From NCBI GenBank assembly GCA_041485885.1, contig JBGPKL010000006.1:1-64000 (forward strand): a stretch of 64,000 bases of DNA. Reading direction: 5' to 3'. Positions 24,837 through 33,137 of this stretch are shown piece by piece. Under the pieces are notes generated by a model. That model saw nothing but the letters and a program-made list of their open reading frames with translations. It did no database searches and had not been told where the DNA came from. The first letter of the stretch is position 1. The number at the start of each line of letters is the position of its first letter. This stretch comes from JACQFZ01 sp041485885. Its GTDB lineage: Bacteria; Pseudomonadota; Gammaproteobacteria; Acidiferrobacterales; Sulfurifustaceae. Both the position numbers and the translations under genes were made by a program.

Positions 24837-25489
24837 CTTCTCATTTGGCAACCTTCGATGTTTACAGCTACGAATTCGATGAAGTTCGGCGGATTGATCT
24901 TGTAGAAGATCTTGAGGAAAAGCACTTGGAATTTGTTAAGCGGGAATGGACCCCGCGATTAGCTGATCGTCGAGCGCGTGCCGTTATCGCCTATCATGTG
25001 TTACCTACCAAGAAGCAGCACGAACAGGCCTGGCAGGAAAAGCAAGGAAGGTTCGGCGCCCCTGACTCGCATTGGGACTGGAACTACAAGAAGCAGTCTA
25101 TGCTTGGCTTCGCGCATCGGATGTTCGCGTTGCTGGACGGCGAAGTTGTGGAAGCACTGATGCGAATCGACTTATCTAAACCATCCCGAATTCAACCTAC
25201 TCCATACACACCGGTTGTGTACGTTGACTACCTCGCCGTTGCTCCATGGAACAGACCACCGATTCAGTCGCCGCCTCGGTTTAAAGGTTTCGGTAAGTTG
25301 CTTCTAGGTGCCGCGGTCTCGATAAGCGTTGAGGAGGGAATGGATGGAAGGTGTGGACTCCATTCACTTACGCAATCCGAAGGATTCTATTCGCGGGTCG
25401 GAATGAAGGACCTTGGTGTCGATGCAGCGTCTGGGCTGAAATACTTCGAGTTTTCTCCTGATGCAGCAAGAAAGTTCTTGGAGACCTAA
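24833..25489 (+). CDS. GNAT-like N-acetyltransferase
   Basis: 218 residues from a TTG start overlapping the previous stop. The central VVYVDYLAVAPWNRP and FKGFGKLLLGAAVSISVEEG match the GNAT core (beta-strand 4 followed by the acetyl-CoA-binding Q/RxxGxG/A-like turn), then GLHSLTQSEGFYSRVGMKDLG matches motif B. It may act as a translation-inhibiting toxin on aminoacyl-tRNA like TacT, or as an ordinary acetyltransferase. The N-terminal 100 residues are extra compared with the short toxin family. Coupled to an RHH gene and an ImmA-like protease. Confidence 0.7.
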   Translation: MTSHLATFDVYSYEFDEVRRIDLVEDLEEKHLEFVKREWTPRLADRRARAVIAYHVLPTKKQHEQAWQEKQGRFGAPDSHWDWNYKKQSMLGFAHRMFALLDGEVVEALMRIDLSKPSRIQPTPYTPVVYVDYLAVAPWNRPPIQSPPRFKGFGKLLLGAAVSISVEEGMDGRCGLHSLTQSEGFYSRVGMKDLGVDAASGLKYFEFSPDAARKFLET

Positions 25490-25492
25490 ACA

Positions 25493-26434
25493 ATGACGAA
25501 GCTAAAACTCACACAAGCCTGGGTACATCGAGTGACGTCGGATACAACAGACGACATCGTGGCGGCAGGCAAAGATATGGGTCCACTTCCATCGGATGCG
25601 GAATTGTCTGCCATTGCGACCAGTGCGGCTAAGACCGATGCGGTAAGAGAGATGGTTCGACGAAAATGGTTTTCGTCACCGGACAAGGGTAATCGCGGCA
25701 CCGCATTGCAGCACTTTTTATTTTCTGGAAGACCGAGCAAACCAGCGTTCGCGATAGCTGCGCTATTCCGGCGACAGAGTCGACAAAGAGACTTAGTGGA
25801 CGAAATGGCGACTTTGGCGTGGTTGTGCCGCGTGACAGATAAGGCGATGGCCGAGAAGAAGCTTTTATTTGACGCAGCGAAGCTGAATCAGAGAGCAATT
25901 ACACATCTCGTGCGCCTTAGTAAAGGAAGTTCCGGTCCACGTGACGCCATCCAATATCTAGAAAGGCTTGGCATCAGGGTCATCATAGAAAACTCACTTC
26001 CCGGAATGCATATTGATGGCGCGTCTTTCGTCGTTCCTAACTTTAGTCCGGTGATTGGCCTGACCCTGAGATACGATCGGCTAGACAGTTTTTGGTTCAC
26101 ATTGTTGCACGAACTAGCCCATATCGTTCTCCATTTGCAAGGCGAGTCTGACGAAGTTTTCGTAGACTCGATAGAGGAGGAGGATCATGAAGAATCTGAA
26201 ATAGAAGCGGAAGCAAATGCGTTTGCTAAGGACTCGTTTGTACCAAGAGACGCCTGGTTCCGTAGCGATGCCTTCCGACTTGCAACAGAGCCTGCGATTC
26301 ATGCCCTAGCTGAAAAGTTTGAAATTCATCCCGCGGTGATCGCCGGACGGCTTCGCTTTGAGAGAAAGCGATATCAGGCTTTTTCTCAGTTGCTTGGGGC
26401 CGGCCAGGTCCGAAGCATTCTTTTAGCCGAGTAA
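25493..26434 (+). CDS. ImmA/IrrE family zinc metallopeptidase
   Basis: 313 residues. The zinc-protease motif HELAHIVLH is at about residues 204-212, and a downstream acidic stretch with EIEAEANAFAKD (about 231-242) supplies the third ligand Glu. The N-terminal 130 residues have no recognisable HTH. ImmA/IrrE peptidases cleave repressors in mobile elements and stress responses, and relatives occur in anti-phage toxin-antitoxin sets. It follows the GNAT gene by 3 bases and precedes the beta-family gene by 5, a tight operon. Confidence 0.85.
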   Translation: MTKLKLTQAWVHRVTSDTTDDIVAAGKDMGPLPSDAELSAIATSAAKTDAVREMVRRKWFSSPDKGNRGTALQHFLFSGRPSKPAFAIAALFRRQSRQRDLVDEMATLAWLCRVTDKAMAEKKLLFDAAKLNQRAITHLVRLSKGSSGPRDAIQYLERLGIRVIIENSLPGMHIDGASFVVPNFSPVIGLTLRYDRLDSFWFTLLHELAHIVLHLQGESDEVFVDSIEEEDHEESEIEAEANAFAKDSFVPRDAWFRSDAFRLATEPAIHALAEKFEIHPAVIAGRLRFERKRYQAFSQLLGAGQVRSILLAE

Positions 26435-26439
26435 GTCCC

Positions 26440-27495
26440 ATGTATACGCCAATTATTCGTAACAGACCGAGTGAAGTGCGAGCGATCCGAGAGTTGACGA
26501 TTGAGATCAAAGCTCACTGCACTCCTCTTGTTGACTTGGCCGCGCCGTCCAAGAAGAAAGACAAAGCATCCGCTCAGGCATATATCGAGCGAAATATTCG
26601 ACAGACGGTAAAGGCACTAAAAGATTTTGAGAATGTTTTGGTGGACTCCAGCGAACTCGATCCTGCGTTACGTATAAGCGGAAATAAACACCCACTTGTT
26701 GAAGCGGCCAGTGCAGTTATAGAAGCCGGCAGTTCACCAATCCCAGTAACGGGAATCCATCGCGACGAAAGTCATGCGAAGGCGGCGTTGAAAATTAAAA
26801 GTAACTCCAAGACCGGGTTAATTTGTTTCCGTCTCGATGCAACAGATATAGCCACGGCTTCATCATCGTACAAACATCTCCAGAAGTTGCTGTCAGACAG
26901 CTCTTTAAATTCAGCCGACGTAATTTTGCTACTGGATCTTCAATCAGTTTATGGAGAGCAGGTTGAATCTTTGGTCGCGCAAGTTTCTCGATTCATCGCA
27001 CAGATCGTGCTGTCGCAATGGGCTGGATTAATCGTAGCGGGATATGGCATTCCAGATCGCCTGGCCGATGCAGTTGCTGTGAGGGCGCAGGGTTACATTC
27101 CACGAGTTGAGCGAAGTGTCTATCTAGGTGTCAAAAAGGCTTGCTCGATAGATAAACTTTGGTTCGGAGATTACACAACGCTGTCTCCGACGCACGTCGA
27201 ACTAGATGGGAAGCTAATGAGCAAAGTAATGAGTCCTAGAGCTGTCTACGCTTTGACAGAGTCTTGGTTCGTCGTGCGAGGAGCACCGTTCTCCAAGGAT
27301 GGTTACGGTCAGTATCACCATCTAGCCGCGGAGATTGGAGCGCTAGAAGAATTTTCTGGCCCCGAATACTCTTTTGGCGACAATTACATCCACGAATGCG
27401 CAACTAAGGCTGCATCAACCGGAAGTCCGGCGTCATGGATCACAGCATGCGTCAATCACCACATCACTCTCAGCGCTGAGATTGACCGCGGATGA
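26440..27495 (+). CDS. beta family protein
   Basis: 351 residues, probably the phage-T4-like beta-protein family. Family features seen: an N-terminal YTPIIRNRPSEVRAIREL, a central FGDYTTLSPTHVELDG, YALTESWFVVRGAPFSKDG, and a C-terminal WITACVNHHIT. The function is not established; members occur in phages and defence islands and are often beside ImmA-type and sce7726-type genes. It follows the ImmA-like gene by 5 bases and converges with the sce7726-like gene after 14 bases. Confidence 0.75.
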   Translation: MYTPIIRNRPSEVRAIRELTIEIKAHCTPLVDLAAPSKKKDKASAQAYIERNIRQTVKALKDFENVLVDSSELDPALRISGNKHPLVEAASAVIEAGSSPIPVTGIHRDESHAKAALKIKSNSKTGLICFRLDATDIATASSSYKHLQKLLSDSSLNSADVILLLDLQSVYGEQVESLVAQVSRFIAQIVLSQWAGLIVAGYGIPDRLADAVAVRAQGYIPRVERSVYLGVKKACSIDKLWFGDYTTLSPTHVELDGKLMSKVMSPRAVYALTESWFVVRGAPFSKDGYGQYHHLAAEIGALEEFSGPEYSFGDNYIHECATKAASTGSPASWITACVNHHITLSAEIDRG

Positions 27496-27509
27496 TCCGT
27501 GCTTCGTGC

Positions 27510-28082
27510 TTAAATAGGTAGCGAACGCCATTCACGCCGTTGTCGCAGCAGCTGGATTCCAGCAACCTTAAGCGCCGATGAAGGAACGTCGGCAAGTAAT
27601 TTGTCTCTCAATTTCTGTTTCGACGTACGAAGCGAGGGAACCGAGTTTAGGAATCGCAGAAACAGCGCCTCGATCTCCGTCCTCCATAACAAGGCCAACA
27701 CGGCACCGACATCAACCTCGCAGTTCTCCGCGGGGCGTCGTTTCCACCTATACGAACTGTTGCCATTTTTGTCCGCACCAACGACTACTCCCCACCATCG
27801 CGGAACAATTCGAATAGCATCCCTCGCAAGAATTTCATGCACGATTAGCACAACTTGGTCAAAACACTTCGAGTATTGGCTAACTTGATTAGGCAGTCGG
27901 TCCAATTTGTCTTGAGGTCCCTTAATTTCGATTCCGATGAGTCGATCAGTAATCACGGCCATGTCCGCGCGTGCCTTACCGGTACAGATCTCCATTTCCT
28001 CAACCAAGCGCGCCTCGCTGATGCTAGGAAAGAAGCGCGGTAGCTGCGCCCTTATATCTGATCTAATTTGGTCTTCGGTCAT
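27510..28082 (-). CDS. sce7726 family protein with nuclease-like motif
   Basis: 190 residues. Around residues 36-54 the sequence RADMAVITDRLIGIEIKG gives the D-x(8-13)-E-x-K arrangement of PD-(D/E)XK nuclease folds, with a preceding conserved E and G. Following helices include QVSQYSKCFDQVVLIVH. The family is linked to sce7725/beta-type proteins in accessory loci. Here it converges with a beta-family gene after 14 bases. A restriction-like or nuclease role is inferred from the motif and its context, not established. Confidence 0.65.
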   Translation of the reverse strand: MTEDQIRSDIRAQLPRFFPSISEARLVEEMEICTGKARADMAVITDRLIGIEIKGPQDKLDRLPNQVSQYSKCFDQVVLIVHEILARDAIRIVPRWWGVVVGADKNGNSSYRWKRRPAENCEVDVGAVLALLWRTEIEALFLRFLNSVPSLRTSKQKLRDKLLADVPSSALKVAGIQLLRQRREWRSLPI

Positions 28083-28348
28083 ACGGTCATTCTTGCATAT
28101 CCTCCGAAATCACGCCCTTGCGGGTTTGCGTAATTACCACTTAGTTCTGAACTGTCGTATTACAACGGTTGCACTCGTCTAAGGCGCCCATTTACTGGCA
28201 TCATCAATCGATTCTAGTCGGCGGGAAGCATCCGTGCACAATTCAGACGTCGGCCAATGTCCGCTCCTAGGCAACATGAACAGCAGCTCCTGGCCGATTG
28301 CGGTCGACGTCCATGTCGAGTGGGTACTGGTCGCGACAAAGCACTGCC

Positions 28349-28617
28349 GCGGCGGGGCGCGCTTGCCGTTAGCGGTCCGGGCGGGTCAGCAGTGCTCGTG
28401 AAATCGTAACGGGAAAATCGAGCAGCCGCTGGGCGTAGGTTTTTCCTTGCGGGTCGAGATTGAGCGACGCAATGCCACCGCCCCCGAGCGACTCGTGCAG
28501 CACGAAATTCAACGCATGGATGCCGGGCACCTCGAAGCGCTCGACGCTACCGTGCACGACGTGCGCGAAGTAGCGCTGCACCGCCGCGGTCGTGAGCGCG
28601 GCACGAATCATCGGTAC
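28349..28617 (-). repeat. left copy of the atuA 3'-end direct repeat
   Basis: About 270 bases matching 31287-31563, with roughly 11 mismatches over 230 compared bases. Both copies are in the same orientation and cover the last about 80 codons of atuA plus 30 bases beyond. The sequences diverge abruptly after 28617. Confidence 0.85.
28369..28611 (-). pseudogene. 3' fragment of an atuA-like gene
   Basis: The frame encodes the C-terminal 80 residues of the AtuA-like protein (IRAALTTAAVQRYFAHVVHG ... RALLTRPDR), nearly identical to the end of the complete gene at 31317-33128; visible changes are FEVPG for FDVPG and GGIASL for GGVASL. The catalytic and N-terminal parts are missing. It is the displaced or duplicated gene end that bounds a 2.7-kb insert. 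Confidence 0.85.
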
Positions 28618-28676
28618 GGCGGGTGACCTGCACCCGCCGCTGTTACCGTTTCCGAACCGCGAATATCTTCTTAATT

Positions 28677-29354
28677 TTAATTAGCCGCGAAGCAGTAAAA
28701 CAATCCGTCGCCGCCGGTGCTGCGCAACGCGTCCTGGCTGCAGCCGCGCGTAGGATGCGAGGAGTTCCATGACTTGGACGGCGCGTTGTCGAGCAGTCCC
28801 AGGCGGTCGTGATGGCCGACGATCGCGGATCCGTCGCCGCTCTTGGTCCAATTGCCGCAGGTTGTGTCCTTGTCGTCCGGAAGCGCGCGGCCGTCCGGCG
28901 TTGAGCCGGTGAGGATATCGTGCCGGTTGGGCGCGTCGCCGCGGCCGGTGATCATCTCGCCGCTTTCGGTGAGCGCGGTCTGTTTGCTGAGGCTGTTCTC
29001 GCCGTGCAGCTCATCGACGTTGCGCGCGATGACCACGCGCTTCGCGTTCTGCCACGGGCCGCGGCCGATGCGGTCGCGTGCATTGGCGGCTGCGCTACCG
29101 TTGGTGCTTAGGTAGGCGTGCCAGGTGCGGTTGCCCGCGCCGACTTTTTTGGCGAGCGACTGGCAGTACCGGTCCGCGCCCGCCAAGCCGCCGAGATCCG
29201 CGCCGTTGCCCGGCCCGGCGCTGGTAACGAAAAATGTCGTGGCGTTTCCGCCGCCGCTGCTGGTCGCACTTGGGGGCGTCTGCGCGCACGCGGCGAGAGT
29301 TAGGGAAACTGCGACGACGCACATCAATAGCGGCGAGCTCGTTCCTTTATTCAT
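28677..29354 (-). CDS. lectin-like (DUF1554-type) lipoprotein
   Basis: 225 residues with a lipoprotein signal (VSLTLAAC, lipobox Cys at about residue 23). The domain that follows (FFVTSAGPGNGADLGGLAGADRYCQSLAKKVG ... TWHAYLSTNG ... GDGLFYCFAAN) is the DUF1554/lectin-like fold seen in many secreted proteobacterial proteins, with paired cysteines near both ends. Probably anchored to the outer membrane facing the periplasm or the surface. Role unknown. A hairpin with GGCGGGTG arms at about 28618-28638 lies after the stop. Confidence 0.75.
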   Translation of the reverse strand: MNKGTSSPLLMCVVAVSLTLAACAQTPPSATSSGGGNATTFFVTSAGPGNGADLGGLAGADRYCQSLAKKVGAGNRTWHAYLSTNGSAAANARDRIGRGPWQNAKRVVIARNVDELHGENSLSKQTALTESGEMITGRGDAPNRHDILTGSTPDGRALPDDKDTTCGNWTKSGDGSAIVGHHDRLGLLDNAPSKSWNSSHPTRGCSQDALRSTGGDGLFYCFAAN

Positions 29355-29481
29355 GGTTGCTTCTCCTGTGGAAATTGGTTATTGGTGTGTTAAATCGGCC
29401 CGGAGGCAACTTCGGTCAGCGCGGGGCAGATTACGTTACGCGGTGGATCGGTTCAAATGGAGTGCGCGCCCTGTAAGTTTC

Positions 29482-29610
29482 CTGGGCGGGTACCCCTTGA
29501 AAGGATCGGAGCGCGGTCGCTGGTCGGTTTGAGTGAATGGAAACTGGCGCTTAACCTTTGAGTTCAGAGACGGACACGCGTATGTCGTGGACTATGAGGA
29601 CTACCACTAA
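29482..29610 (+). pseudogene. higB: remnant of a HigB toxin gene with internal stop
   Basis: Reading toward higA, the frame gives YPLKGSERGRWSV, a TGA stop at 29530-29532, then VNGNWRLTFEFRDGHAYVVD and YEDYH before TAA at 29608-29610. This is the C-terminal half of a HigB RelE-fold toxin, where an Arg codon would be expected at the TGA. The N-terminal half is not recognisable. The stop overlaps the higA ATG by one base, as in intact higBA operons. The toxin is therefore inactive. Confidence 0.75.
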
Positions 29611-29903
29611 TGGCTATGCGCAATCCCCCTCATCCCGGTGAGTTCATTACCGAGGTTTATCTAGAGCCCAACAGTCTGAGCGGCCGCGAGCTCGCGGCCA
29701 CGCTGGGAGTGTCTGCTTCTACCTTGAATCGCATTCTTACCGGAACTAGCGCCGTCAGCCCCGAGATGGCACTGCGCCTTTCCAAAGCATTGGGGCGCTC
29801 TCCCGAGAGCTGGCTTGCCATGCAATGCAACTATGACCTGTGGCGGGCTAAGCAGCATGTAAAGCTCGGCAATGTCGGCAGGGTCAAGCTCACAGCGGCC
29901 TAA
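29610..29903 (+). CDS. higA: HigA family antitoxin
   Basis: 97 residues. The HigA signature is clear: NPPHPGEFITEVYLEP at the start, the XRE-type helix-turn-helix SGRELAATLGVSASTLNRIL at about 23-42, then MALRLSKALGRSPESWLAMQ. It would repress its own promoter and neutralise HigB. Its toxin partner upstream is dead, so it is an orphan antitoxin or regulator. The following gene is a tiny membrane protein about 110 bases downstream. Confidence 0.92.
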   Translation: MAMRNPPHPGEFITEVYLEPNSLSGRELAATLGVSASTLNRILTGTSAVSPEMALRLSKALGRSPESWLAMQCNYDLWRAKQHVKLGNVGRVKLTAA

Positions 29904-30013
29904 TAAAGGCATGCACGCGACGTGCGAAGACGCGCGTGCGTGATGACTGGCGTTAGGCGTCAGTGGGCGGCTAGATCTACAGTTCGCCAGGTTCTGGCAA
30001 AAGGAGAAGCAAA

Positions 30014-30160
30014 ATGCTCGAGACCATTGCGATCGTCCTGGTTGTCCTCTGGCTACTGGGTTTTGTCAGCTCATACACCATGGGCGGATTCATTCATATC
30101 CTCTTGGTCATCGCGGTCGTGGTGATACTGATTCGTGTTATTCGAGGTCGACGCTTGTAA
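30014..30160 (+). CDS. lmo0937-type small membrane protein
   Basis: 48 residues. MLETIAIVLVVLWLLGFVSS is one helix and a second helix GGFIHILLVIAVVVILIRVI follows, ending in RGRR. This matches the lmo0937-type two-helix proteins. AAGGAG at 30001-30006 is a strong ribosome-binding site. The function is unknown; related small genes are often stress-inducible. Next to it is another tiny membrane protein gene. Confidence 0.85.
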   Translation: MLETIAIVLVVLWLLGFVSSYTMGGFIHILLVIAVVVILIRVIRGRRL

Positions 30161-30297
30161 CAATGCTGGTGTGGTTCTATTCAGCGGGGCGCTGGGCAGA
30201 GCGGTCCGGCTGTTGGCAGCCCCGGATTTGATAGTCAATCCCCGGCGCGCTGCCCGTGGTGGGGACTCAAAAGTTTCTTTAAACAGGAGAAGACGAA

Positions 30298-30519
30298 ATG
30301 AATGCAATCAAGATTATGGCAATCGTGCTGATCGTGGCCGGCGTCCTGGGGTTGGTGTATGGCAGTTTCAGCTACACGAAGGAGACCCATGAGGTCAAGC
30401 TGGGATCGATCGAACTGTCGGTAAAGGACAAGCAGACGGTCAACGTCCCAGTTTGGGCTGGCGTGGGAGCGATAGCGATTGGCGGCGTGCTCCTGCTTTT
30501 CGGAAACAAAAAGCGCTGA
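30298..30519 (+). CDS. small membrane protein (DUF3185-like)
   Basis: 73 residues with two hydrophobic helices (about 5-24 and 50-67) and a polar extracytoplasmic loop between them (TKETHEVKLGSIELSVKDKQ). This matches small DUF3185-like membrane proteins. CAGGAGAAGAC lies just before the ATG, so it is translated. It follows the lmo0937-type gene after 137 bases, and both may belong to a stress-response set. No activity known. Confidence 0.75.
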   Translation: MNAIKIMAIVLIVAGVLGLVYGSFSYTKETHEVKLGSIELSVKDKQTVNVPVWAGVGAIAIGGVLLLFGNKKR

Positions 30520-30623
30520 CCGATGCACCTGCTGCCCAACACTGCGCTCCTGCCGACGTCAGCGCTAACGCGCTTCGGCGGCTGAGCTTGGTCGTTCGCC
30601 GCACCAAGACAGCGAGGATTTAT

Positions 30624-31247
30624 ATGTACGTTCCGGAAGCTTTCAAAGTCGTCGATGAAGGTGAGATCGAAGCATTCGTTCAGCGATACGATTTTGCAAC
30701 GATGGTGAGTTCTCCGGCGACAGGCCTCATCGCGACACATGTGCCGGTTGTCGTCAGACGTGAGACGACCGGCCTTGTCGTCGTGGGCCACGTTGCGCGT
30801 GCCAATTCCCATTGGCGTGTGATGGACGGCTCGGTCGAATGCCTCGCGATTTTTCACGGCCCGCACTCCTATGTGTCGCCGACCTGGTACGCGAATTCGC
30901 CCGCCGTCCCAACCTGGAACTATGCCGTGGTCCATGCCTACGGGAAGCCGCGATTCAGAGAGGATGGTCCCTTCATCGAGACTGTCTTGGGCGAGTTGGT
31001 TCATCGATACGAGAGTCATCGGGCCGAACCGTGGCGAATCGAGGATCAACCCTCGGACTTCCGCGACCAGATGCTGGCTAGGATCGTTGGCTTCGAAATG
31101 CCCGTCCTGAAAATCGAAGCCAAATTCAAAGTTGGCCAAAACCGACGCCCTGAAGATCGTACCGGCACGATTGCTGGTCTTGAGCGTGAAAAGTCATCCG
31201 AAGGCATCGCGCTTGCGGAGTTCATGCGAGCACATCCGGGCGGCTAA
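30624..31247 (+). CDS. FMN-binding negative transcriptional regulator, PaiB family
   Basis: 207 residues from the ATG at 30624. The split-barrel flavin-binding fold of PaiB is seen in MYVPEAFKVVDEGEIEAFVQ, ATHVPVVV, GHVARANSHW, and HGPHSYVSPTWY with PAVPTWNYAVVHAYG. The open frame extends upstream to 30453, but that part covers the previous gene in another frame, so the internal start is preferred. PaiB was described as a repressor of sporulation and protease genes in Bacillus; in Proteobacteria it is probably a flavin-linked enzyme or regulator. The gene ends 40 bases before the right copy of the atuA repeat. Confidence 0.88.
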   Translation: MYVPEAFKVVDEGEIEAFVQRYDFATMVSSPATGLIATHVPVVVRRETTGLVVVGHVARANSHWRVMDGSVECLAIFHGPHSYVSPTWYANSPAVPTWNYAVVHAYGKPRFREDGPFIETVLGELVHRYESHRAEPWRIEDQPSDFRDQMLARIVGFEMPVLKIEAKFKVGQNRRPEDRTGTIAGLEREKSSEGIALAEFMRAHPGG

Positions 31248-31286
31248 CCACGCGCTGGAGCCGTCGCGCCCACCGTCCGTGGCACC

Positions 31287-31563
31287 CTGTCGCCGCGGCG
31301 CGGAGCGCGCTTGCTGTCAGCGGTCCGGGCGGGTCAGCAGTGCTCGTGAAATCGTAACGGGAAAATCGAGCAGCCGCTGGGCGTAGGTTTTTCCTTGCGG
31401 GTCGAGATTGAGCGAAGCGACGCCACCGCCCCCGAGTGATTCGTGCAACACGAAATTCAATGCATGGATGCCGGGCACGTCGAAGCGCTCGACGCTACCG
31501 TGCACGACGTGCGCGAAATAGCGCTGCACCGCCGCGGTCGTGAGCGCGGCACGAATCACCGGC
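31287..31563 (-). repeat. right copy of the atuA 3'-end direct repeat
   Basis: The counterpart of 28349-28617, here forming the 3' end of the complete atuA gene and about 30 bases after its stop. Together with the left copy it brackets the stretch 28618-31286. Confidence 0.85.
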
Positions 31564-33128
31564 AAGTATTCCTCCCGGCGCGCGATCACGCCGATATTGG
31601 CGTCGTCGCCCTTGTCGCCGCTGCGCGCGACCGCGAGCCGCGCGAGCGGAACCTGCGTGGTCGGATCGCGGGGAGCGGACGTATCGTTCGTCGTCGCTAG
31701 CGCGTCGTTCGATGGCACCGCGCTTGCGCCGCCGATGGTTACGGTGTGCGCGACCGCGACCGATCTACCCTCGATCGCCACCGTTGCCGGCACGCGCGCC
31801 TTGTCGAGGAGGAACGAATAAAGCTTTACGACCGGCGTCGGCTTCGGCCGACCCGGGGCGAGGCCGGTGAGCCCGGGCGCCATCGAGAGCGCGGCGCCGG
31901 TAAATTCCTTCGAAAAAATTTCGATTGCCTCGCGGGCGCGGTGATGCACGCCGACCCGCAGCGTCACTTCGCGCGTGTGCTGCGATTCGGGTCGCGCCTG
32001 CGCGCCGTAGAGCGATTCCGCTCCAACGAGCTGTATCGCCGTCTTCGTATAATCGCCGAGGCCGGCCTGGGCGATGAGGCGGCGGGTTTTCTTCAGTACC
32101 GCTTCGCCGTGCCGTTGCGCCTTGTGCGCGGCGTCGCGGCCGGCGAACACGAGCGTGCCGATGGAGCCGAAGCCGCCGAGATAAGTCGCGCAAACCTTAT
32201 ACGTCGCGGTCGGCTCGCGTCCGCGCGCGCCTTCGATGTGCACTCGGTGCTCGCCGACTTGCTGCATGGTCACGCGTGAGAAATCGCAGATCACATCTGG
32301 CAGCACGTACGCCGTGGGATCGCCGATTTCATAGAGCATCTGCTCGCCCGCCGTTAGCGGCGAGACCAAGCCGCCGGTGCCGGGCGGTTTAGTGAGCACG
32401 AAAGCGCCGTCCTCCCGAACTTCGGCAATGGGAAAGCCCATGTCGTCCCAGCCGTCGGCGACGTCCTCCCAATCCGTAAAGTTGCCGCCGGTCGCTTGCG
32501 CGCCGCACTCGATGATGTGCCCCACCAGCGCGCCCGCCGCGAGGCGATCGTACTCGTGCGGGTGCCAACCGAACTCGTGGATCAGCGGGCCGAGCGCGAG
32601 CGCGCTGTCGACGCAACGCCCGGTGATGACCACGTCGGCGCCGGCCGCGAGCGCGGCGGCGATCGGAAACGCCCCGAAATACGCATTCGCGCTCATCACC
32701 CGCTCCGGAAGCGGCGCGCCGGTGCTGATTTCGCGGATGCCTTGCGCGCGCAGTTCTTCGAGGCGCGGCATGACATCGTCGCCCTCGACAGTCCCGATGC
32801 GAAGAGCGACACCGGCTTCCTGCGCGACTTTCTCGAGCGCGCGCCGACATGCGGGAAGATTGACGCCGCCGGCGTTAGCGATGACCTTGATGCGCTTCTC
32901 CGCGATCTGCTTGATCAGCGGCTTCATCACGAGCGAAATGAAATCGGTCGCGTAACCCATCTCCGGATCTTGCGCGCGGGCGCGCGCGAGAATGGACATC
33001 GTGATTTCTGCGAGATAGTCGAGGATCAAATAATCGACGCCACCGTATTCGACGAGCTGGCGCGGCGCCGTCGGGCTATCGCCCCAGTAGCCCGACGCAC
33101 CGCCGATGCGAACGACTTTAGTCGCCAT
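31317..33128 (-). CDS. atuA: acyclic terpene utilisation protein AtuA
   Basis: 603 residues. The first about 450 residues are the AtuA/DUF1446 domain (VVRIGGASGYWGDSPTAPRQ, VITGRCVDSALALGPLIHEFGWH). The last about 110 residues are the AtuA-like ferredoxin-fold domain (LARLAVARSGDKGDDANIGV). AtuA is required for growth on citronellol in Pseudomonas, and its exact reaction is unknown. It is the last gene of the minus-strand Atu cluster and starts 9 bases after the preceding acyl-CoA dehydrogenase gene. Its 3' end is duplicated at 28349-28617. Confidence 0.93.
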   Translation of the reverse strand: MATKVVRIGGASGYWGDSPTAPRQLVEYGGVDYLILDYLAEITMSILARARAQDPEMGYATDFISLVMKPLIKQIAEKRIKVIANAGGVNLPACRRALEKVAQEAGVALRIGTVEGDDVMPRLEELRAQGIREISTGAPLPERVMSANAYFGAFPIAAALAAGADVVITGRCVDSALALGPLIHEFGWHPHEYDRLAAGALVGHIIECGAQATGGNFTDWEDVADGWDDMGFPIAEVREDGAFVLTKPPGTGGLVSPLTAGEQMLYEIGDPTAYVLPDVICDFSRVTMQQVGEHRVHIEGARGREPTATYKVCATYLGGFGSIGTLVFAGRDAAHKAQRHGEAVLKKTRRLIAQAGLGDYTKTAIQLVGAESLYGAQARPESQHTREVTLRVGVHHRAREAIEIFSKEFTGAALSMAPGLTGLAPGRPKPTPVVKLYSFLLDKARVPATVAIEGRSVAVAHTVTIGGASAVPSNDALATTNDTSAPRDPTTQVPLARLAVARSGDKGDDANIGVIARREEYLPVIRAALTTAAVQRYFAHVVHGSVERFDVPGIHALNFVLHESLGGGGVASLNLDPQGKTYAQRLLDFPVTISRALLTRPDR

Positions 33129-33137
33129 CGTCGTCGC

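Noticed and set aside
29125..29532. 135-residue plus-strand frame across the lipoprotein promoter region
   Set aside because: Mostly antisense to the lipoprotein gene; only its last part belongs to the higB remnant.
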